Shown here in pieces: positions 56,321 to 64,000 of a stretch of 64,000 nucleotides of DNA (position 1 is the stretch's first letter; every line of letters starts with the position of its first letter). Origin of the DNA: Cervus elaphus. Taxonomy: Eukaryota > Chordata > Mammalia > Artiodactyla > Cervidae. The translations under genes were made by a program, and so were the position numbers. The notes under the pieces are model-generated. The model was not told where the DNA came from, ran no database searches, and worked only from the letters and a program-made list of their open reading frames with translations. The stretch lies in contig NC_057848.1 of the NCBI RefSeq assembly GCF_910594005.1, forward strand, positions 53,957,616 through 54,021,615, written 5' to 3'.

Positions 56321-56719
56321 AATAGGTCTTAAACTTTTGTCACTTCTGTTGCCAGGGACCTTATTGTTAGTTTATTTCAATGTCCAGCATGATTTGATAT
56401 TTGCATATATTTACAAATTTCTCACTCTTCCTCTCTTTTTGGTGATGATACATTCTAAAATTGTAGGGAAGTTTGCACAGCTTTGAATGTATTAAAAACT
56501 ACTGAATGTACACACATTCATATGTGTGTATTGTAATGGTATGTGAATTACTTCTCAATAAATCTGTTACCAAAAAAGTAATCCTGATTAATACTAGGGG
56601 AAAAAGTCTATAATAAATTGGTCATCCTTGACTGAATCTAAATCCTTCTATTGACCTACAGCTGAGAGCCCTGGTAAGAACTGGATGAGATCATTAATTT
56701 AAAAGTAACTTGAAAAATT

Positions 56720-57966
56720 TAATAACGACAAAATAAATGCATTCAAAGGAAATGATACAATCATAATTGGAGAAATAAAGAAATGAAAAAAAGACACCTT
56801 GCTTCCAATCAGCAAGGCTAAAATATAAAAAACATGAGACTCTAAGTTAATGTATAGAATTAATGCAATATCAACTTAAAATTCTGAAGAATATTTTATA
56901 GGCTATGACAAATTTATAGTGAAATTCACCTGGAAGAATAAGAAGACAAAAATGCCAAAAAATATTATTTTTAGTAATGATGGAGATAGCCTCTCAAAAC
57001 CTTTTTTTTTTCTCTCAAAACCTTTTAAACCTTATTACAAGGCCATACATATAAAAAAAGACCATTTGGCATTGAGTAAAAAATTAATATTGATCAATGA
57101 AATAGCATATTTTAGAAAAGGAAAACCAAATATATAAAAATATTTCCAGTTGGCTAGAAAGAATACACACACACATATACACACACACAATAAAGGAAAC
57201 ACTAACAAATAAATATTATGGGGGAAAGTGTATACTCATAAAAAGAGAAACAAATTTGGATATGTATCTCATGTCATCTATTTCAATGAATTTCAGATGG
57301 ATCAAAAAGTTAAACATCAAAATCTAAACTGTGAAACTAAGGGAAAAAAAGAACAGCATTGTTTATCTAGCTAGTATAGCCATTGAAAAAATTGAGGGTA
57401 ACATCAAAGCCAGGATGATGTGTTTAAAATATGACTAAAAATCTTGTGCACTTTGTACTATAACAAAATGGAGATCTAAAAGGAAACCACCAAAAGAGAA
57501 AAATAAGCAATTGAGCAGAACTTTAAAAACATACCCATCAGAACATAAAAATGATGAAACATATGAGATCAATGTATGACGCTCACCAGATGAGTGGTCA
57601 CAAAACGAACAACATGCATGGTAGGGAACATACTGAGTAAGTAATGACATGATATAACATGTGACCTCAACATAATGCAAATTAAAACACAAGTTTCCCA
57701 AAAACCTTGGTACGTATGTATGTGTAATAAAGACCACTGTCAGGAAACATGACTCTGCAAAGTGCCGATGGCAATATTTATTCTTTGTCTTGCCCAGTCT
57801 GGTGTTCTGTGGTTACCTGGAGGGATAGGATGGGGGACAGGGAGGGAGGCTAGGGAAGAAGGGGATGTATGTATAATATATCCCTTGATGTATTATACAT
57901 CAGACTGATTTGCATTGCTATATGGCAGACACCAATGCAACACTGTAAAAATTTAAATAAAAAAAT
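56720..57966 (+). mobile_element. Decayed old L1, sense
   Basis: A-rich ORF2-like text ('gtgaaattcacctggaagaa', 'gaatttcagatggatcaaaa') and an L1-like 3' terminus ('ttgctatatggcagacacca' then 'aatgcaacactgtaaa' and an A tail at about 57966). A (CA)n tract lies at 57170-57190. Low-complexity, so boundaries are rough. Confidence 0.5.
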
Positions 57967-59799
57967 AGGAAACAAACAAAAAGGAATACACCTCTAAGGA
58001 TATAATCCAAGATAAATAAAAGCAATTTATGCAGAAATGTTCATTATATTGCTATTTAAATATTCATCTACTCTCTCTATATAAATCACCATGTTATATA
58101 TTTAGGGGATTCAGTTATGTGTAAGACCCAATCCCGGCCCTCAAGGATCCCAGAACATAGTAAGGAAGGCAACTGTATGCAAAATAAAGACAAAGAACTA
58201 CAGCAGCAAAGAAGAACCTTCGTGAACAGTGTCATTCTTTGGGGGTGAAGTGGAGTAGGCTTGGAGAAAAAAAAAAGGCATGGAGGAGGTAATATTGAAT
58301 GTGGATCTTGAAAGATGAGTGGGGTTTGGTGCAAGATGGGAATGGTTAAAAGACATTTCGTGAAAGATTCCAAATGATCCATAACTGAGGGATGGCTAAA
58401 AACACCATTTGATATTAATAGGCTGGATGAATATATAATCACTAGAAACAACCAAAAGAAATATATCTGTGAAATAACCTCAAGCCACATAAAAACATAA
58501 CTGTAAATGAAAAACATCAGACAGGCATGCAGAGTGCTGGCTATCCACAATGTCTGACTCAGTAAAGTTGCTCAAGTTTCATCATTTTCAAAAGTCAACA
58601 CCACTATACAAATATGACTGCTAAGACAAACCAACAAGCAGTTGAACTGATCCTTCTCTGCAATTAAACTCTCAGGGTCAGGAAGGCTGTGAACGTTGAG
58701 TTCCTGCCATGTCTTCAGGAAAATGAGTGGTAGTTGTTTGTGGTTACTGCAGGGAGTTAGATTCTGTGCCTCGTCCATTTACACATCTTCTATGAACACA
58801 AGTCGTGTACTTGATGACTGCTCCCTCCTCTATTCTGCCTCTAACCCCCTCACAGCCTAGCCCACTAAATCCTCTTCTATTTCAACGCAGCAATTACACT
58901 GCCTTGTCTCCAAAATCCTTGAGTAATGGGACAGGAGTTAGGAGGACTCAGAACATCTATCTTGTTTTACAAAGTCTACTAACAGGGAGAAAGAAAAGCA
59001 CCAAGGATTGGAAACCTTAGTTTATGTAAGCTTGGAATTCATCAGCTCTGATTCCTGTCCACTACATTCTTACCCAAATTTATTGTGTGTTCCCTCTGTG
59101 GACATAAAATAGAAATGTGAAAAGCAATTTGGAGTGACTCATAGAAAAACTTCTCTCTCCGTCTGAAGTTTTTCAAGTTCTAGGCCTCAAGCAAACATAT
59201 TAAAATAGATCAAATTTTACTATATGACCAAAATCAGTGGCTCTTTCTGAAAAAGCCCACCCCATTGTTCACTCTTCTCCACTCCAAATGTAAGGATTTC
59301 AACAAAATGCACAATGCCACTAAACTCACCTACAACGTCTTGCTATTTCCACCAAGGATACTTTTCAGCATTTAACTCATCTCCTTCAAATCTTTCTTCT
59401 GGAAGGATTGAGGCTTTTAGCTTTTTGGACTTCTATCCGTATAAATAGCCAGTCATGGTCCAACTGTGTGGTATTCAACACAAGCAATATACATCATATA
59501 AAACAGAATCGTTCTCCCCTGAGAGAATCTGAGGCTAATTGAAAGGCTCCTAAAAAAAAAAAAAAGGCTGCTGTGTAAATAAGCTCTCTTTCCTTAATTA
59601 TATCTTATGTTTTTGCAAATGCTAAAAGAACCTCATGCCACTAATTTTTTTCATCCAAATCCCACTCAAATCTTTTCCTGCACTTTCTTTGTTCCAACAC
59701 CCCTGTGAGATTAGGAGGCCAGTGCTGGTACACAGACACACCGGGGCAGATTAGGATCAGGCCCCATCTTCAGGCCTCAAATTAGAAGCAGCAATGGGC
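57967..59799. other. Mostly unique; no gene
   Basis: 58100-58360 ('ggccctcaaggatcccagaa', 'gtggatcttgaaagatgagt') may be an ancient LINE/DNA repeat relic. The minus-strand frame at 58086-58550 (154 codons) has no domain and lies over that relic. Confidence 0.35.
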
Positions 59800-59975
59800 A
59801 GATTGTCTGAAGAGGTGGGCTCTGGCCTCAGCTCTGCCACTAAGTAGCTGTCTGATCTTTGGCTAATAACTCCTCCTTTATGGTCCTCAGTGTTCTTACC
59901 TATAAACCAAGATATTAAACTGGATGGATTACAGTTTTTTTTCCCCCTATTTATAAGATTCAACGAATTTAAGTT
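59800..59975 (+). repeat. MIR fragment
   Basis: 'gctctggcctcagctctgcc', 'actaagtagctgtctgatct' and 'cctataaaccaagatattaa' follow the sense MIR order. Confidence 0.6.
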
Positions 59976-60059
59976 CACAGACATGTTTCAGAGGCAATTT
60001 GCTATGCACAAATGATAGTACTAATAAGCTGAAAATATATTGGCTTTCTAGTACAACCA

Positions 60060-60245
60060 AACTGAATCTGAATCTAGGATATGCTACTAACTAGCAGTGT
60101 TACTTTAGCCAAGTTGTTCTCTCTGAGCCTTACATTTCTTGTTGGTAAAAAGGCAATACTAACCGCATATGCTTATAGCAATGATTAACTATGAAAACAC
60201 AGGTAAAGCACACGGCACATGATAGCTTCTCAATAACTAGTGGCC
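60060..60245 (+). repeat. MIR SINE
   Basis: 'gctactaactagcagtgtta', 'tctctgagccttacatttct' and 'gtaaagcacacggcacatga' give the MIR body and tail. Confidence 0.65.
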
Positions 60246-60307
60246 ATAATTAGCTGCCTGTAGGTGAATATATTGTAGCTTTCCCTTCAGAACATATTTG
60301 TACATTG

Positions 60308-60529
60308 TTGTTGTTTAGTTGCTAAGTCATGTCCGACTCTTTGCAATCCCATGGACTGTAGTAGCACACAAGACTCCTCTGTCCATGGGATTTTCCAGGC
60401 AAGAATACTGGAGTGGGTTGCCATTTCCTTCTCCAGGGGATCTTCCCAACCCAGGGACTAAACCTGCCTTTCCTGCGCCTCCTGCATTGGCAGGAAAATT
60501 CTTTACCACTAAGCGACCAGGGAAGCTCC
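60308..60529 (-). mobile_element. Bov-tA SINE
   Basis: Antisense SINE from (TTG)n and 'ttgctaagtcatgtccgact' to 'gaccagggaagctcc'. Confidence 0.87.
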
Positions 60530-60689
60530 AATAATAATTTGTACCTTAATTATTCATAAATACTCTTTCTAGCCCTCAAAATAAACATGGATCTTCTCTA
60601 ATTTCCCAGTCAAATAATAGCTTAGCAAAAGGGCAATTACTATATTCACAACCTGATTTTACACATCAGGAAACCAAAGTTATATGATT

Positions 60690-61622
60690 AGTTCCAAATT
60701 GGGAAAGGAGTACGTTAAGGCTGTATATTGTTACCCTGCTTATTTAACTTCTATGCAGAGTACATCATGAGAAATGCTGGACTAGATGAAGCACAAGCTG
60801 GAATCAAGATTGCCGGGAGAAATATCAATAACCTCACATATGCAGATGACAGCACCCTTATGGCAGAAAAGTGAAGAACTAAAGAGCCTCTTGATGAAAG
60901 TGAAAGAGAAGAGTGAAAAAGTTGGCTTAAAACTCAACATTCAGAAAACTAAGATCATGGCATCTGGTCCCATCACTTCATGGCAAATAGATGGGGAGAC
61001 AGTGGAAACACTGGCAAGCTTTATTTTTCTGGGCTCCAAAATCACTGCAGATGGTGACTGCAGCCATGAAATTAAAAGACACTTGCTCCTTGGAAGAAAA
61101 GCTATGACCAACCTAGACAGCATATTAAAAAGCAGAGACATTACTTTGCCAACAAATGTCCATCTAGTCAAAGCTATGGTTTTTCCAGTAGTCATGTATA
61201 GATGTGAGAGTTGGACTATAAAGAAAGCTGAGCGCCAAAGAATTGATGCTTTTGAACTGTGGTGTTGGAAAAGACTTTTCAGAGTCCCTTGCACAGCAAA
61301 AAGATCCAACCAGTCTATCCTAAAGGAATCAGTCCTGAATATTCATTGGAAGGACTGATGCTGAAGCTGAAACTCCAATACTTTGGCAACCTAATGCAAA
61401 GAACTGACTCATTTGAAAAGACCCTGATGCTGGGAAAGACTGAACGCGGGAGGATAAGGGGACAACAGAAGATGAGATGGTTGGATGGCATCACCAACTC
61501 AATGGACGTGCGTTTGAGTAAACTCCAGGAGTTGGTGATGGACAGGGAGGCCTGGCATGCTGCAGTCCATGGGGTCGCAAAGAGTCAGACAAGACTGAGG
61601 GACTGAACTGAACTGAACTGAC
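60690..61622 (+). mobile_element. BovB LINE 3' end, sense
   Basis: 5'-truncated at RT text 'FQIGKGVR'. YADD is present at 60839-60850 (text YADDSTLM), after which a small indel shifts the frame. The frame 60786-61358 is open for 190 codons. 'gactgaactgaactgaactg' ends it. 'atgattagt' before and 'acgattagt' after form a likely TSD. Confidence 0.92.
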
Positions 61623-61808
61623 GATTAGTCTAAAGTCACACAGTGAGTGAGTGACAAAACTGAATGTAGAACCCATATCATCTTATCCCCAGGTCAGTAG
61701 ATTTTATGCACTCAGCTGATACCCTTTAGACTACACTGTATTGCTATTGATAGTTAGTGGTGTCAGACAATAATAATAATGATTTTCATTCACTTTATTC
61801 CTTATCTA

Positions 61809-62018
61809 AGTCCAGGCGGCACAGTGATAAAGAATCCGCCTACCAATACAGGAGACGCAAGATGTGTGAGTTAGGTCCCTTGGTCAGAAAGATCCCTTCA
61901 GGGAGGAAATGGTAACTGACTCCAATATTCTTGCCTGGAGAATCCCATGGACAGAGGAGCCTGGTGGGCTACAGTCCATGGGGTCGCAAAGAGTTGGACA
62001 AGACTAAGCACACACACG
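61809..62018 (+). mobile_element. Bov-tA SINE
   Basis: Sense copy lacking the first few head bases ('gtccaggcggcacagtgata') to 'gagttggacaagactaagca' and a CA-rich tail. Confidence 0.85.
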
Positions 62019-62052
62019 CAAGAAGAGCAAAACAGAATACTGGAAATCTGAG

Positions 62053-62642
62053 TTCAGTTCATTTCAGTTCAGTTCATTTGCTCAGTTGTATCTCTTTGTG
62101 ACCAAATGGACTGCAGCATGCCAGGCTTCCCTGTTCATCACCATCTCCCAGAGCTTGCTCAAACTCATGTCAATCAAGTTGGTGATGCCATCCAACTGTC
62201 TCATCCTCTGTCATCCCCTTCAATCTTTCCCAGCATCAGGGTCTTTTCCAATGAGTTAGTTCTTCACATCAGGTGGGCAAAGTATTGAAGCTACAGCTTC
62301 AGCATATATCCAATGAATATTCAGGACTGATTTCCTTTAGGATTCACTGGTTGGATCTCCTTGCAGTCCAAGGGACTCTCAAGGGTCTTCTCCAACACCA
62401 CAGCTCAAAAGCATCAATTCTTCGGCTCTCAGCTTGTTTTATGGTCCAACTCTTACATCCATACATGACAAATAGAAAAACCATAGCTTTGACTAGACAG
62501 ACCTTTGTCAGAAAAATAATGTCTCTGCTTCTTATATGCTGTCTAGGTTTATCATAGCTTTTCTTCCGAGGAGCAAAAGTCATTTAATTTCATGGCTGCA
62601 GTCACCATCTGCAGTGATTTTGGTGTCCAATAAAATAAAATC
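62053..62642 (-). mobile_element. BovB LINE 3' end, antisense
   Basis: Starts with reversed pentamers ('ttcagttcatttcagttcag') and runs back to about 62642. A few short deletions (for example around 62220 and 62310) are visible. It is an inverted partner of 60690-61622. Confidence 0.9.
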
Positions 62643-63182
62643 TGAGTAATTCAGACAAAAACTTTTTTCCTAAGTTTGGGGCAAAAGAACCAAATGAAAA
62701 ACACTTGGGCAGCAAAACAAGCAGGTCAAATTAACGTCAATGCTTGCTTCCTCATATCTACTCTTGTCCTCTTCCAATTAGTCTGACCATCTGAGTGAAG
62801 GGTGCCACTGTCCATCTAGCCAGAAACCTAGGATTCACACTTAACACTTTAATGTCTCCTTTTTTATCTACTTCTCCCTCATCCAAAGGTAACCAACTTC
62901 TTCTAACTCTATCTTCTAAATTCCTCCACCTTCTGTTCAATTTCTAATCCCTTTACTAGGTGACAATTTTTTCTCACCTGCAATACTGCAGAAATCTGCT
63001 AACTGATCTCCATTTGGCTTTTCTTACTTCTTTAAAATAAATTTATTATGCACAGCCAGTTGGTCTTTTAAAATTAAAATTGGAATATGTATGGAAAAAG
63101 GGAAAATTTATGTACCATTATTACACATATTGTTAAATACCTCTTTTCCTTGAGTCACTAGTAATATTATTTTTATTTGACT
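62643..63182. other. Unique sequence, nothing recognised
   Basis: AT-rich spacer without recognisable repeat or gene. Confidence 0.4.
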
Positions 63183-63542
63183 AATTTGCTATATGAGAGT
63201 TCCTTGTACAGCAAGGAGATCAAACCAGTCAATCCTAAAGGAAATCAACCCTGAATATTCATGGAAGGACTGATGCTGAAGCTGAAGCGCCAATACTTTG
63301 GCCACCTGATGGGAAGAGTCAACTCATTGGGAAAGACCCTGATGCTGGGAAAGATTGAGGGCAGGAGGAGAAGGGGGAGACAGAGGATGAGATGGTTGGA
63401 TGGCATCACCGACTCAATGGACATGAATTTGAGCAAACTCTGAGAGATGGTGAAGGACAGGGAAGCCTGGTGTGCTGTAGTCCTTGGGGTCACAGAGTCA
63501 AACACAACTTAGTGACTGAACAACAGAAATTTGCTATATAAG
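63183..63542 (+). mobile_element. BovB LINE 3' end with TSD
   Basis: The last 330 or so bases of BovB, sense (63198-63527). 15-bp flanks 'aatttgctatatgag' (63183-63197) and 'aatttgctatataag' (63528-63542) differ at one base, giving a clean insertion boundary. Confidence 0.9.
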
Positions 63543-64000
63543 TATTTTTACTTTTTCTGGCAAATACTATCAGATGTGAAGACTACAAATATAATTGTTT
63601 CCAAATAATAAAATGTGCCAGATTAGTTTATTCAATAAATATTTACTGAGCATCTATTATGTCCTAGGCACTAGAAATGCATAGTGAATAAGACAAACAA
63701 TATCTCAATTTTTGTGAAACATGCACACTTGTAGATAGAGACATATAATAAGCAAATAATAAATATATAACATGACAAAAATGCTACAATAAACATGCTA
63801 AATGCTGTGATGAAAAAGGGTTCCCAGTTAAATGCAGTGGATCAAACATTCATATTTATCTACAAATGACATAAAAGAGCTATTTTAGAGCCGTAAGCCC
63901 ATGATAAAAAAAGAACAGCAAAGAGGATGAAAACAGCAGCATTTTAGGAAATGGAAAGTTAAAGACAAAATGTCAACTGATTAGCAGACCCAAGAAACCT
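63543..64000. other. Window end; possible ancient LINE relic
   Basis: 63625-63830 ('attcaataaatatttactga', 'tattatgtcctaggcactag') resembles a common ancient mammalian repeat (L2-like). No gene. Confidence 0.4.

Noticed and set aside
1..64000. CRISPR array, tRNA, rRNA, operon or phage signals
   Set aside because: No regularly spaced direct repeats of the right size. tRNA-like heads all belong to SINEs. The repeats are mammalian and nothing prokaryotic is present.

Overview
This window is nuclear DNA from a ruminant, most likely a bovid. The evidence is the repeat content: thirteen BovB (RTE-clade) LINE segments, about seventeen Bov-tA-type tRNA-derived SINEs, two dimeric BovA2 SINEs, CHR-type SINEs and several L1 segments of the bovine L1-BT type. 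All family names are by recognition, not by a database search. I cannot tell cattle-like from sheep/goat-like species from this sequence. I see no intact protein-coding gene, no RNA gene, no CRISPR array and no prokaryotic feature. Nearly all long open frames are pieces of LINE reverse transcriptase or endonuclease, or of a processed pseudogene.

Layout. 1-7 kb: MIR, CHR and three BovB segments in alternating orientation, one carrying a 5'-inverted L1 with a 27-bp target-site duplication (TSD). 7-11 kb: mostly unique sequence with one Bov-tA. 11-13.4 kb: two L1 3' portions head to head, interrupted by two SINEs. 13.6-15.9 kb: a processed retrocopy of HNRNPA3 bounded by a 15-bp TSD and split by a 437-bp solo LTR with a 4-bp TSD; its RRM2 plus glycine-rich frame is still open. 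16-20 kb: an antisense L1 3' end and two BovB tails, one split by a BovA2. 20.8-32.8 kb: a nested stack in which an old L1 is split by a younger L1 with a near-complete 5' UTR, which is itself invaded by an antisense BovB in its 5' UTR and by a rearranged BovB in its 3' tail. 33.2-35.8 kb: the best-preserved BovB reverse-transcriptase region, split by an L1 3' end. 36-40 kb: two old L1s in opposite orientation full of Bov-tA copies and microsatellites, with an MLT1-like LTR between them. 41.4-51.4 kb: two olfactory-receptor pseudogenes (one badly decayed on +, one on - with a single frameshift) and two LTR insertions. 52-60 kb: low-repeat sequence with MIR fragments, a tailless L1 ORF1 fragment with a perfect TSD, and a 55-bp segment present twice. 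60-63.5 kb: BovB segments in both orientations and two Bov-tA copies.

The two genic relics (HNRNPA3 retrocopy; olfactory receptors) are unrelated. The olfactory-receptor pair suggests the edge of, or an outlier from, a receptor cluster. I found no convincing undescribed system. The most informative items are the LTR-split HNRNPA3 retrocopy with a damaged C-terminal PY motif, the datable nested retroelement stack, the tailless ORF1 insertion, and several close inverted BovB pairs.
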